Positions 1-9,900 of a stretch of 64,000 nt of DNA are shown here, piece after piece. The DNA is taken from assembly GCA_024688885.1 (NCBI GenBank), contig JAILDV010000053.1, forward strand, positions 36,988-100,987, in the 5' to 3' direction. The position numbers were made by a program, and so were the translations under genes. Source of the DNA: Bacteroidaceae bacterium. GTDB lineage: Bacteria > Bacteroidota > Bacteroidia > Bacteroidales > Bacteroidaceae. How positions within the stretch are numbered: the stretch's first letter is position 1; the number at the start of each line of letters is the position of its first letter. The notes beneath the pieces were generated by a model. That model was not told the DNA's origin. It was given only the letters and a program-made list of their open reading frames with translations, and made no database searches.

Positions 1-2315
1 CCTTGGCTGTCAGCGTATCCTTGCAACGAACACGAAGGGTACCATTTTGCTGGGCTTTGATAGTCGCAGTCTTGATGGTGCCATTTTCCCATGCCTCGCT
101 CACTTCGTAACCACCACGGGCGCGAAGACCGCTCACGCTACCCTCTTTCCATGCATCGGGCAGAGCTGGCAACAAATGGATGGCCGGCTTCTCGTTGGTG
201 ATAGGATCACTCTGCATCAGCATTTCAGCAATACCTGCTGTGACACCGAAGTTTCCGTCAATCTGGAAAGGTGGGTGTGCATCGAAGAGGTTCGGGAAAG
301 TACGTCCGTTGGGGTACTGACGTTCACGTCCCTCGTTGGGCAGGAGCCTCAACATGTTGCTGATAATGGTGAAAGCATGGTTGCCATCGAGCATACGCGC
401 CCAGAAGTTTGTTTTCCATCCAAGACTCCAACCCGTAGCTTGGTCACCACGCTGTTTCAAGGTCACGCCTGCTGCCTTCCAAAGGTCAGGTGTGGTATAA
501 GGAGAAATCTGATTAGAAGGATAGAGTCCGTACAGATGTGAGATGTGACGATGTTGGTCATTAGGATCATCAAGGTCGTCACGCCACTCCTGCAGCTGAC
601 CATACTGTCCCACTTTCATCTTGGGGAGTTTGCTGATAGCAACGGAGAGTTTCTGCTGGTAGCCAGCGTCTTCACCCAGAATCTTAGCTGCTGCCAAGGT
701 CTGTGAGAGAACGTCGTGAACAATCTGGTTGTCCATCGTACAACCTGCTGTAATGGTTGATGACTTGCCGCGACCACCATGCTCAGGAGATGTGCTGGGC
801 ACAACAAGGAGTTCGCCATTACGCTCCACCATAAAGTCAAGATAGAAATCGGCAGCACCTTTCATGATAGGATAATATTCACGCAGGAATGCCTTGTCGA
901 GCGTATACTGGTAGTGCTCCCACAGGTGAGTGGTGAGCCAACCTCCTCCATGAGGGAACATGCCCCATGCGGCACCATCCACAGGACCTGCAATGCGCCA
1001 AATGTCCGTGTTGTGGTGTGCCACCCATCCTCCGCAGTTATACATGACGCGGGCAGTCTCTGCACCTGTTACACTCAGGTCTTTCACCATTGAGAACAGA
1101 GGTTCGGCAGTCTCAGAGATGTTGCACACCTCAGCAGGCCAGTAGTTCATTTCCGCATTGATGTTGATGGTGTATTTCGAATCCCAAGGAGCATCACGTT
1201 TGTCATTCCACACGCCCTGCAGATTGGCAGCCTGTCCACCCTTCTGCGAAGAGGAAATGAGCAGGTAACGACCATAGTTGAAGAGAAGCGAAACCATGCC
1301 CATGTCGCTGCTTCCATAGAACTTGTCCAATCGTTGGTCGGTTGGGAGCTTCTGATTGTCAGAAGAGGTCAAAGAAAGATTGACACGATTATATTGCTTC
1401 TGATAAACAGCCAAATGGCGTTTCAAAAGCTGGTCAAACTTCATCTTATCTGCTGCCGCCAGGAACTGTTCGTTCTTCTTGGCTGCATCGCCAGACACAT
1501 CGTGGTAGTTGACGAAATTAGTGGCTGCAGAAATGTAGAGCGTGGCTTCTGTCGCGCCAGCCACCACCAACGAATCACCTTCAGCCTTAGTTGTGCCGTC
1601 AGCCTTCACACGTGTCAAGCACTGAGCTGTCAATGCCGCACGAATACCCTCTTGGTCAACGCCCTTGATGGTTGCCTGCAACTGATTGCCGGAAGCTTTT
1701 GCCTCCATCGGGAAGATACATTTGTGAGAGAGTGTGAAATTCAGCGCACCCTTCTTGCTTGCCTTCACGTTCACCACGACAATGCCGTCGGCAAGTGAAG
1801 CGATGACACGACGAGTGTATTGTACATTGTCACAGGTATAGGAAGTGGTGCTGACAGCTGTCTGCAAATCCAGGTCGCGCACATAGTTTTCCACCTTCTG
1901 ATGTCCGAAATGCAAGCGCAGGCTTCCCACTGTGAGGAAACGCATGCCATGAGGACCTTTGACAAATTCCTTGTTGATGATGTTCTCAGCCTCACGCTCC
2001 TTACCGTCAAAAATCAGGTTGCGCACCTCATCGAGATGCTGCAAGGAAGTGGTGCTGTTGTTGTTGTGAGGGCCACCGCTCCAGAAGGTCTCCTCATTCA
2101 ACTGGATTTCCTCCACATCGGTACCACCAAACACCATGGCACCCATGCGTGAATTACCCAGAGGAACTGCTTCGAGCCACACCGTGGCTGGGTGGTCATA
2201 CCACAACCGCTGGTCATTATCCACTGACTTTGTCTGAGCCGCTGCCCACACCTTTGTCTGTCCGCCAATGCATGCCACGAAAGCCAGACAGATACAAACA
2301 ATAATCTTTTTCATA
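1..2315 (-). CDS. GH95 family glycoside hydrolase (alpha-L-fucosidase-like), 3' end beyond window
   Basis: The ORF track omits this gene because its stop lies outside the window. I read it from ATG at 2313-2315 on the minus strand, and it stays open to base 1 (about 771 codons). It opens with a signal peptide (MKKIIVCICLAFVACIGG), followed by the GH95 N-terminal signature WYDHPATVWLEAVPLGNSRM and LNEETFWSGGP. Further on come PSTSPEH, TAGCTMDNQIVHDV and the C-terminal QIDGNFGVTAGIAEML block. GH95 enzymes release alpha-1,2-L-fucose (some alpha-L-galactose) from plant or host glycans. The family is normally about 800 residues, so only a few dozen residues should be missing. The common 'SPEN' motif reads SPEH here, so substrate preference may differ. 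Likely periplasmic. It has its own promoter. Family sure, substrate uncertain. Confidence 0.93.
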
Positions 2316-2349
2316 TACAATATAGTTCTTGATTAGTAAAAATATGCCG

Positions 2350-2357
2350 CAAAGTTA
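2350..2357 (-). promoter_or_regulatory. Bacteroidota-type -7 promoter element for GH95 gene
   Basis: On the minus strand this reads TAACTTTG, matching the Bacteroidota -7 consensus TAnnTTTG, about 35 bp upstream of the GH95 ATG. No convincing TTTG -33 box was found. This suggests GH95 is transcribed separately from the CotH gene upstream of it. Confidence 0.55.
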
Positions 2358-2437
2358 CTCCTTTTTTACCGAAAGAGCATTGCACCATGTACCCTAAAGT
2401 TGCAAATTTGTAACATTCTCTCCTATTTTGTCGCATA

Positions 2438-4765
2438 TTAACGAATATACACCTTTCTTCCATTGTAAATGTAGATGCCACGAGTAGGATGTTCGACAGG
2501 CTGACCCTGCAAATTGTAATACAGTTGAGAGTTGGCAGTTGAAGGTTGAGAGTTGGTAACAGGACTGTTGATAGCCATCTCTGACTCCGTAGGAATCAGG
2601 TAAGCACCCTTGAGGTTCACCATGCTGTTCCAATCCACCTTGAGTGCATTCAGGTGTACAAAATCATCCACTCTCCGCTCATTTTCCGTCGTACGCATTG
2701 TACGGATTTCCTCCAATGGAATCACGATAGCACCCAATTCGCTGTCCCAATAGGGGTCATCCTCTCTGAAGGACACCACAATCTGTTTCCATGGTCCATG
2801 CGGCACCAGCCTGTTCGTAAGGATGCGCAATCCACTTCCTGTGCCACGCAGGACAAGTTTCTCGTACGGACTGATATCAGCATATTGATTGTGATCCACA
2901 TTCACAAAACCAGCCAAAGCCGTGCCACCCCCTGTGTTCTGACGCATGTTCCAATCCACATTCACATCTTTATCCAGAGGCTGTGCATCAGCATCCACGC
3001 CATTCCATTCCTTGAACATTTCGGGTGCCAAAGCAATCCATCCGTCTGGCATCTCGAAGTCATCTACATTGACGAGGCTCACAATGCTGTTCAGCACACG
3101 CTCAGTACGCACTGGGAAGTATTGCGTCAAGAGTCTGTTACGCTCTTTCATATAGGTTCCATCGACGGTGTAGAGATTACCCCTGGTTGTGTAGGGATGG
3201 ACGTCACGACGGTAGTCACCCCAACGGGCAGCCTCCACATAGAGTGCCGAAGAAATGGTATTGTAGAGACTGTCCCACACTGCCACAACAGACGCCTCGC
3301 CTAACAAGCCATCGTCTGCCAACATCTCTTTAGCACGACGGAGATAGCGACGGGCGAAATCCTCATTCTGCAACAGATTGTTGAAGATACCTGTAGGGAA
3401 ACTTTTGCCATTGTTCTTGCCCAGCACATTCTCATTTTCACTTTCAAAGATGATTTCCGAATCCCAACACAAGAAACGGAACCCTTCGGAATCCAGACCA
3501 TGACGACGGATGGCATACCAATTATGATGGTCCCAATCCGTGTTACCACCATATTGGTTGATAAGCATATAGTCAATAAAGTTGTCCACATCAAGCAATG
3601 TATCCAATTGAGCATAAGCTTCCGGCGAAGCAGCATGAGTCACTGTTTCCACCATGAGGTTCCATGCTTCCAAATCACCTTCACTCGCCTCAATGTGGTT
3701 GCCACCATCTTCTTCTATCTTGATGACATCGTAGTCACCTTTCTTACCCCCGATGTGATTTTTTCCGAACTGGTCATCAACCCGTTCTGCAATGTTGTAA
3801 AGTCCCCAGTACATACCATTGAGGAACAGATGGACATAGAGGGCATTGGCTGCAGTATGTCCCATCTTACGCTGCATGCGGCGAGCCCAAACATCGCGAG
3901 TGTATTGAGCTTTCTGACGGTTTGCTTCTGTCCAATGTTGCCAAGCATTACCAAAGTGACAACGCAGCACCAGTTGGTCAAACTTACTGGGTTCATCTTC
4001 ACCATAGAGAGGGTATTTCAGAGTCTTCTCACCATACTTTTCCTTGAAGACAAGACGGAACGAATGCTTGGGATTCTTTTCAGCCAAACGCCCATGACCT
4101 CCATGCAGACGCAATCCGCAAGTGGCAGAGAGGTCATGTTTCTGGTCGCCGCCCATCAACTCGATGCTGGCAGGACGTGTCCATCCGTGCCCCGTCGCAT
4201 CACCTATTGGAGGACCTGTAAAGATGTAGATGCCCCCCTTCTCCTCGTCATTCTCATGACTGAACAGATTATCTTTGTCAGTCACGATACTGAGGATTGG
4301 CAACGATTTCAATCCTTCTTGTATCTTTTCTTTCAACACAGGATCGTTTGTCATTTCCGCATCCATGCCATAGTCGGCTGGAGCTACACCGCTCATCTGG
4401 GTGTAGCGTCCCCACTCTGTCGGATAGCCCGTCGGGGTGTCCGACTGGTTCAGCACACTATTCATGAAGATATAAGATGCTGTGGAGATGGGCGAAATAA
4501 TTTCCCCATCTTTCACCTCAACGGCGCGTATGATAGTCGTCTTGCTGATAGTGAGCGGTGCTGAATAGAGTCGGCTGGTCGTGGTCGGTTCACTGCCATC
4601 CGTGGTATATCGAATGGCTGCCTCAGCATCTTGTGCTGTCATACTAACACTCAAGCTGCCACCATCATAAAGACCATGAGGCTGACTGAATTGAGGCTGA
4701 GCCATCATTGGCATTACACCCATCCACGCCATCACCCATAGCTTCAAAAATGTTTTCTTCTTCAT
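2438..4765 (-). CDS. CotH kinase-fold secreted protein with chitobiase-like N-terminal domain
   Basis: 775 aa. A signal peptide (MKKKTFLKLWVMAWMG...) is followed at about residues 25-100 by a chitobiase/hexosaminidase C-terminal-like fold (IRYTTDGSEPTT...LTISKTTIIRAVEV). The CotH domain spans about 150-480, with LRLHGGHGR, YTRDVWARRMQ, GLYNIAERVDDQF and TDWDHHNWY. CotH proteins are atypical kinases; in Bacillus they phosphorylate spore-coat proteins. In Bacteroidota the substrates are unknown. The C-terminus (YYNLQGQPVE..RGIYIYNGRKVYIR) is the sorting-tail-like sequence shared by several secreted proteins here. A heptad repeat encodes the linker just before that tail. It lies 77 bp downstream of a GH115 gene with no promoter seen between, so the two are probably cotranscribed. 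Confidence 0.85.
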   Translation of the reverse strand: MKKKTFLKLWVMAWMGVMPMMAQPQFSQPHGLYDGGSLSVSMTAQDAEAAIRYTTDGSEPTTTSRLYSAPLTISKTTIIRAVEVKDGEIISPISTASYIFMNSVLNQSDTPTGYPTEWGRYTQMSGVAPADYGMDAEMTNDPVLKEKIQEGLKSLPILSIVTDKDNLFSHENDEEKGGIYIFTGPPIGDATGHGWTRPASIELMGGDQKHDLSATCGLRLHGGHGRLAEKNPKHSFRLVFKEKYGEKTLKYPLYGEDEPSKFDQLVLRCHFGNAWQHWTEANRQKAQYTRDVWARRMQRKMGHTAANALYVHLFLNGMYWGLYNIAERVDDQFGKNHIGGKKGDYDVIKIEEDGGNHIEASEGDLEAWNLMVETVTHAASPEAYAQLDTLLDVDNFIDYMLINQYGGNTDWDHHNWYAIRRHGLDSEGFRFLCWDSEIIFESENENVLGKNNGKSFPTGIFNNLLQNEDFARRYLRRAKEMLADDGLLGEASVVAVWDSLYNTISSALYVEAARWGDYRRDVHPYTTRGNLYTVDGTYMKERNRLLTQYFPVRTERVLNSIVSLVNVDDFEMPDGWIALAPEMFKEWNGVDADAQPLDKDVNVDWNMRQNTGGGTALAGFVNVDHNQYADISPYEKLVLRGTGSGLRILTNRLVPHGPWKQIVVSFREDDPYWDSELGAIVIPLEEIRTMRTTENERRVDDFVHLNALKVDWNSMVNLKGAYLIPTESEMAINSPVTNSQPSTANSQLYYNLQGQPVEHPTRGIYIYNGRKVYIR
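2524..2558. repeat. Heptad repeat tract inside CotH coding sequence
   Basis: Five successive 7-bp words (GTTGAGA, GTTGGCA, GTTGAAG, GTTGAGA, GTTGGTA) lie inside the CotH gene. Read on the coding strand they encode an S/T/N/Q-rich linker (TNSQPSTANSQL) between the last domain and the sorting-like tail. No stop is introduced. Confidence 0.75.
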
Positions 4766-4842
4766 TGATCAGTTCTTGGTATTTCTTTTCTTCTTTATAT
4801 CAATTGTTTTAGGTCTCGTTTTTATGAAACTTGAGTCGATTG

Positions 4843-7329
4843 TCATTTGTATGGCGCACCAAAGTAACTGTAATGCTGGTTGTCAGGATTAACCACGATT
4901 TGTTCCACCACGATCTCAGGGTCTATCATGATGACCTTCAACGTGTGTTTGCTTGCGGTGGTGTTGAAAGTGGCATCCAACCAACGAAGGTTGTCAAACA
5001 CCTCGTCACGACGGGGAAGTTGGCGTCCCTGCCAAGAACCGCTCAATGCAAGGCGACTTCGAGGGGGCAATGCCTTCAACACTTTGGACACGGCCAAATT
5101 TTGTTTTGTATATTCAGAGAAAGTGTCCACGAGTCCACGACGGGCATCAATCACTTGCATAGGCTGGTCATCCAATTGGATTCCGAGACGAAGACCCCGA
5201 GCCGGATAAATATCCTGAGTGGGGAGAATCCCAATGGCAATCGTAAGAGACGAGGAATCAGAGGTGAGGGACGACAGGTCGTATTCCAATGTGGCACCAC
5301 TATTTTCTGCTAGCACATTGCTACTCCCCATGCAACCTTCACCACGTCCGAGATCTGGCAAGAATGTCCATGAAGCATCTTTCCCGTCAGTTTTTCGAGT
5401 ATAGCGGAAGGCCGGGATGGAATATTCCTGTGTGGCAGGCTGTTCTTGTAGCGCATGAGCCGTGCCAAACCTGAAACTGAGGGTGACAGGATTGATATTA
5501 TCCTTAGGCATCGACCACTGCGTATAGCCAATGTGCTTGTCCTGCATCATGTTGCGCCACTTGCCATGTGCCATTTCGTTGTTATAATAGGCTGTGAGCT
5601 GGCGATCTTTCTCCATCAGTTGCTCAATACGGAGGGAATCACCCACAGTGGCAGCATTGTAGATTTCAGCCACCCCAGCACTTGCCACAAGAGGATAATA
5701 AACCAATTGATAGTAGGCATCCTGTGCTTCTTGAGGCAGCATACCTTTGAGTTTTTCAGCTCTCTCGACAAGGTTTTGCCAAAGACCGCTGATATGCGCC
5801 ATTTCCTCACGGTTGTAAATACCTGGCACCTGTACTTCTGGTTTGCGCCACAAGTTGAATTTGCTGTATTTGGCAATGAGGTCAGCTATTTCCGTAGCGT
5901 ATTCAGCAGGGAAAATGCTACGGGCGAAACTTTCAAGATAGGTCTTCTCATCACCTGCCTGTACCGCGTCGGGGTTCCAAGCATAATGCATAATGAAGTC
6001 AATGGGCACTTCTTTCGGTTTGAGGTCACCTACATTAATAAGCCAAATTCTGTCGATGCCCGTCTGATAGGCAAGATTGAGTTGTTCGCGAAGTTTGGGT
6101 ATGGTGGTGGTGTTGACCCATCGGTCATTCCAAGGACCACCGTTCATATCTATATGATAATAAAGCCCGAGACCGCCTTTGCGCTTACGTTCGAAGTCGC
6201 GTCCGATACGGCGTATGTAACCCCAGTTGTTATCGCACAGCAGGAGGGTTACATCGTCTGGCACCGTGAAACCCGCATCGTAGTAGCGTTGTACCTCCGT
6301 GAAGATTGCCCACAGCTGCGGCACCTCACTGGCTGGCTTACCATATGCCTTGCTGATGATACGGCGCTGCACGTCAATAACCTTCTCCAAGGTCTTCATG
6401 TTGTCAGCATCATTGCCAGTACCCATCGCCACATCGCCATCGCCACGCATGCCAATGGTGATAAAATTCTCATAATTCTTGTTACGCTCAATGCCTTCCG
6501 TGAAAAACTTTTCGATGCGCTCGGGATTCTTGGCATAATCCCATGCACCCACTTCCTCGCGACGACGGGTGTATTCCTTATGGGCACGCATCATCGGTTC
6601 ATGATGGGAGGTACCCATCACAATACCCATCTCATCTGCCACCTGTGGAGAAAGCGGATCATCCTCGTTGAAAGCAGAATCCCACATGGCAGGCCATAGG
6701 TAATTTGCCTTCAAGCGAAGAAGCAGTTCAAACATGTGAGCATACATCTTGGAATTCACACCACCAAAATTGGCTGTTGCCCATCCTCCAAAGGAAGGCC
6801 ACTCATCGTTGATGAAAATACCACGGTACTTCACCTTCGGCTCCCCATCTGTATATTCCCCCCGATGGACATATATGCTTTCGTGTTTTGCAATCGGTGC
6901 ATCAGCCCACCAATACCAAGGACTAACCCCAATCTGACGGGAGAGCTCGTAGATGCCATAGATAGTGCCCCTCTTGTCACTACCAAGAATGACCAATCTA
7001 TTGCCGTCTGTAGTGATGATGTACTGCTCCCATTTGCCCTCCAGCTGTTTGACAAGTTTCTTGTATTTCTTCGCGAATTTGCTCTTACCCACAGTGCCAA
7101 CTACGACAGGGGCACAATCACTGCCCGTCACTGCCTTCATGTCAGTGCGAAGATTACGAACGGCTATTTTCACGCCTTCCCAATCGGCGGCATCATATAA
7201 GATTGTGTCCTTGCTGCCTGTCAAACACAATTGAGAGGCATTCTCTTTGGAAAAAGTGACAAATGGTTCTGCTGCCCACACACCAGAGGTGAACAACACA
7301 CACAACAACAATGAATACAATTTTCCCAT
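4843..7329 (-). CDS. GH115 alpha-glucuronidase (classical clade)
   Basis: 828 aa from the chosen start. The ORF track begins at 7437, but that N-terminus runs through the promoter. ATG at 7327-7329 gives a clean signal peptide (MGKLYSLLLCVLFTSGVWA). GH115 landmarks are WYWWADAPIA, KYRGIFINDEWPSFGGWA, the LLLRLKANYLWPAMWDSAF block, IVMGTSHHEPM, and FTEVQRYYDAG followed by LLLCDNNWGYIRRI. Family enzymes remove alpha-1,2-linked (4-O-methyl)glucuronic acid from xylan. The C-terminal beta-domain ends without the sorting-like tail, so it is probably periplasmic. The second GH115 gene lies immediately upstream on the same strand, but this gene has its own promoter at 7392. Homology to GH115 is certain; the exact glycan is inferred. 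Confidence 0.93.
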   Translation of the reverse strand: MGKLYSLLLCVLFTSGVWAAEPFVTFSKENASQLCLTGSKDTILYDAADWEGVKIAVRNLRTDMKAVTGSDCAPVVVGTVGKSKFAKKYKKLVKQLEGKWEQYIITTDGNRLVILGSDKRGTIYGIYELSRQIGVSPWYWWADAPIAKHESIYVHRGEYTDGEPKVKYRGIFINDEWPSFGGWATANFGGVNSKMYAHMFELLLRLKANYLWPAMWDSAFNEDDPLSPQVADEMGIVMGTSHHEPMMRAHKEYTRRREEVGAWDYAKNPERIEKFFTEGIERNKNYENFITIGMRGDGDVAMGTGNDADNMKTLEKVIDVQRRIISKAYGKPASEVPQLWAIFTEVQRYYDAGFTVPDDVTLLLCDNNWGYIRRIGRDFERKRKGGLGLYYHIDMNGGPWNDRWVNTTTIPKLREQLNLAYQTGIDRIWLINVGDLKPKEVPIDFIMHYAWNPDAVQAGDEKTYLESFARSIFPAEYATEIADLIAKYSKFNLWRKPEVQVPGIYNREEMAHISGLWQNLVERAEKLKGMLPQEAQDAYYQLVYYPLVASAGVAEIYNAATVGDSLRIEQLMEKDRQLTAYYNNEMAHGKWRNMMQDKHIGYTQWSMPKDNINPVTLSFRFGTAHALQEQPATQEYSIPAFRYTRKTDGKDASWTFLPDLGRGEGCMGSSNVLAENSGATLEYDLSSLTSDSSSLTIAIGILPTQDIYPARGLRLGIQLDDQPMQVIDARRGLVDTFSEYTKQNLAVSKVLKALPPRSRLALSGSWQGRQLPRRDEVFDNLRWLDATFNTTASKHTLKVIMIDPEIVVEQIVVNPDNQHYSYFGAPYK

Positions 7330-7391
7330 TTGGTTTTGGCTTTTTTCTTTGTAAAAGATAACGTGATGACCCATCATCACAAAACATGTTG

Positions 7392-7399
7392 CAAAGGTA
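7392..7399 (-). promoter_or_regulatory. -7 promoter element for GH115/CotH transcript
   Basis: Reads TACCTTTG on the minus strand and predicts a 5' UTR of about 55 nt to the GH115 start at 7329. It lies inside the ORF track's longer version of the gene, which is one reason for choosing the shorter start. Confidence 0.6.
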
Positions 7400-7497
7400 G
7401 GTGTTCTTGAAGAAAACCACTTTGCAACACGTTTCATATTATTGTGTGTATGTTACCTTGTATAATAATCGGGAGTAGCACCTACATCAAAAGCCTT

Positions 7498-9900
7498 TTA
7501 TTGGAAGGTGATCTGCTGAACCATTTGTCCAGGATCGCCGATGACGAGGGTCAAGACATGCTGTTTCCTGGCACGGTCGACAGGGAATGTGAGAAGGTAG
7601 TCTTTACGGTTTTCGAGCACTTGCAGTTTCCAAGGATAAGACCACTCTTCGAATTTGTTTTCGCAGACAACAGGGGGGCAACCATCGACACTGACACCAA
7701 TACGGTTACCACGTTCAAGGGTGACGGGCCAGAAGGGAATGGTCGAGATGCAGACCGAGAGGGTGTCTTTGGAAGAGGAATAATCGAAGGGGATGTCTAT
7801 ATGAGCAGAGGTGAGACGGGCAGGATTCTGCACAGGGTCGAGTGGTTCACCCATCTGGAGAGCCATCCAGTCAGTGCCGATTCCCTCAATGAGGCGGAAA
7901 GGAGCGCGTGCCTTCACTTGTTCAAGGTTCATGTGCTGGTCATAAATAGGATGCCGTTGATGATCAGGTAAGCGATGAGCATGAGTGGGAGCTGTGACCA
8001 GTTCCGGCATGAGCTGATATAAGGCACAATAACCAGGGGGTATTTGCGAAATCATCTGGTTCCATTTGCCCGAAAGCTGCGTGTTGTAAGTGTCAAGGAG
8101 CGTTTGAAGGCTGTCAAAGGCTTGAGTTGCCTCTCTTGCAGCCTCCGCATCTCCCGTTTCGTGATTGCGCTGTGCCATAAGAAACTTACGGTTCATCTGA
8201 CAGGCAGACTTGACGCTGTAAGCAATGATTTCAAAGAAGGATGGTTGCAGAACAGGAGGCAGTTCCTGCTGAATGGCATCGATGCGGTCAGAAATACGCT
8301 GATAGTCTGCAAGGCGCTTCTGTGCAGTGCCTGACTCAAAAGAGAAGTCTGTATCGTGCAGCTTACTGTTCTCCTGATTGTCCCACTCTATTTCATAACC
8401 CATGAATTCGGGTTTTCTTTCCCATGCCAAACGATAGTAAGTGTCGAGAATCTGTTGGAAATCACGCTCATACTTTTTCCCATATATAGAAGCAAGCCAT
8501 GTTGCTTGGTATTGGTTCACATTCTCATAAGTGAAGGAAGAGAAATCCCATGCCATGTCAAAGAAATGCTGCATTTCCATCTCCATCGGCTTGATGTCGC
8601 CAACATTCAGCAGCCAGTAGCGGTCTGCTCCTGCATCATAAGCTTTTTTCAGTTCCTCATACATCAGCATGGGAGCTGTGGTGGCTATCCAGATGTTGTC
8701 ATGCGGGGTTCCCAAATAGCTGAGGTGATAGTACACACCAGAACCGCCCTTGCGCTGACGTTCCTGCTCGTTTGACACGCGTTTCATATACCCATAGTTG
8801 TCATCAGGCCACACCAGCGTGATGTCATCAGGTACACGAAGACCTGCATCGTAGATGTCCAACGTCTCTTTGTAAGGAACAAATATTTGGGGAATGTCTG
8901 CAGCAGGCTTCCGCTTGTGGGTTTCCAATATTTTCCGCTGATCCGCAAACACTGTTTCCAAAGTCCCTGCACGGACTTTCGGGTCTGTGGAGCCTTTCAT
9001 CGCCTCATCATGCAAACCGCGCATGCCAGTCGTGTAGATGTTGTCATATTGAGCCGTCTCACGCAGGCGGTTGTCCAACTTTTTCCAAATCGTTTCCTTG
9101 TTAGTCAGGTAATTCCATTCGCCATCACGTTCCTTATCCCATTCAGAAGGAGCTGCATTATTAAAGAGCAGCGGTTCACAATGGCTTGTTGTAATCATAA
9201 TGCTCCACTCTGCCGCCACTTTCTGACTTCCCGGATGACTGTAGAAAGCGCCCGTGCAGTCGTGCATGGCAGGTGCCAACATATTGGCTTTCAAGCGCAA
9301 CAGCAGCTCACACACTTTGTCGTAGGTTTTCGGACCTATATCATTCAGTTCTTTTTCAAAGTTCTCAGCAGCCCACGTCTTCATTCCCCAGTCCTCATCG
9401 TTAATGAAAATGCCACGATACTTGATGGTGGGTGACTTGGATGTATAGTTTTCCTTATAATCAAGTGTCTTCTTTTTCTGCACAGGCACATCGGCAAACC
9501 AATACCACGGAGACACACCGATACGCTCACTCACGTGGAATGCGCCGTATGCAGCCCCTCTCGCATCACTACCTACAATGATGAGGCGGTTGCCTTTGGT
9601 GACAATCTTGTAGCGTTCCCAGCACCCCCTGACATCACTCACATCCACGTCCAACGATGCCGGCAGATGCTCCACGGTTGCCAAGACAACCTCATTCTTG
9701 GAAGATGCTGTTCCCGATGTCTCCACCACGGGTTTCACTCCTGTCACCCGTTCTATGTCCTCACTCAGCACCACGCCCATCTTCTTCACCAAAGCGGCAT
9801 CCTCTTCAGCCACCACAATACGACACTGCTTCAAATCGACCGCGCCAGCCGACAAGAAGCAGCAAATCAAGACTAAGAAAAAGAAACAGATTTTTTTCAT
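7498..9900 (-). CDS. GH115 family protein (divergent clade)
   Basis: 800 aa with a signal peptide (MKKICFFFLVLICCFLSAGA). It aligns along its length with the neighbouring GH115: ERIGVSPWYWFADVPV, KYRGIFINDEDWGMKTWA, CELLLRLKANMLAPAMHD, TTSHCEPLL, YKETLDIYDAG, WPDDNYGYMKR and YWLLNVGDIKPMEME. The glutamate in FTEV of the paralogue is kept in YKET, but LWPAMWDSAF becomes LAPAMHDCTGAF and GTSHHEPM becomes TTSHCEPL. The active-site surround therefore differs and a different decoration or backbone is likely. The start ATG overlaps the stop of the upstream esterase (ATGA), giving tight translational coupling. Confidence 0.9.
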   Translation of the reverse strand: MKKICFFFLVLICCFLSAGAVDLKQCRIVVAEEDAALVKKMGVVLSEDIERVTGVKPVVETSGTASSKNEVVLATVEHLPASLDVDVSDVRGCWERYKIVTKGNRLIIVGSDARGAAYGAFHVSERIGVSPWYWFADVPVQKKKTLDYKENYTSKSPTIKYRGIFINDEDWGMKTWAAENFEKELNDIGPKTYDKVCELLLRLKANMLAPAMHDCTGAFYSHPGSQKVAAEWSIMITTSHCEPLLFNNAAPSEWDKERDGEWNYLTNKETIWKKLDNRLRETAQYDNIYTTGMRGLHDEAMKGSTDPKVRAGTLETVFADQRKILETHKRKPAADIPQIFVPYKETLDIYDAGLRVPDDITLVWPDDNYGYMKRVSNEQERQRKGGSGVYYHLSYLGTPHDNIWIATTAPMLMYEELKKAYDAGADRYWLLNVGDIKPMEMEMQHFFDMAWDFSSFTYENVNQYQATWLASIYGKKYERDFQQILDTYYRLAWERKPEFMGYEIEWDNQENSKLHDTDFSFESGTAQKRLADYQRISDRIDAIQQELPPVLQPSFFEIIAYSVKSACQMNRKFLMAQRNHETGDAEAAREATQAFDSLQTLLDTYNTQLSGKWNQMISQIPPGYCALYQLMPELVTAPTHAHRLPDHQRHPIYDQHMNLEQVKARAPFRLIEGIGTDWMALQMGEPLDPVQNPARLTSAHIDIPFDYSSSKDTLSVCISTIPFWPVTLERGNRIGVSVDGCPPVVCENKFEEWSYPWKLQVLENRKDYLLTFPVDRARKQHVLTLVIGDPGQMVQQITFQ

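Noticed and set aside
3500-4564. 354-aa plus-strand ORF opposite CotH
   Set aside because: The minus-strand frame has a signal peptide and CotH motifs; the plus frame has no recognisable domain.
5455-6699. 414-aa plus-strand ORF opposite GH115
   Set aside because: The minus frame is a clear GH115; the plus frame is Cys/His-rich antisense translation.
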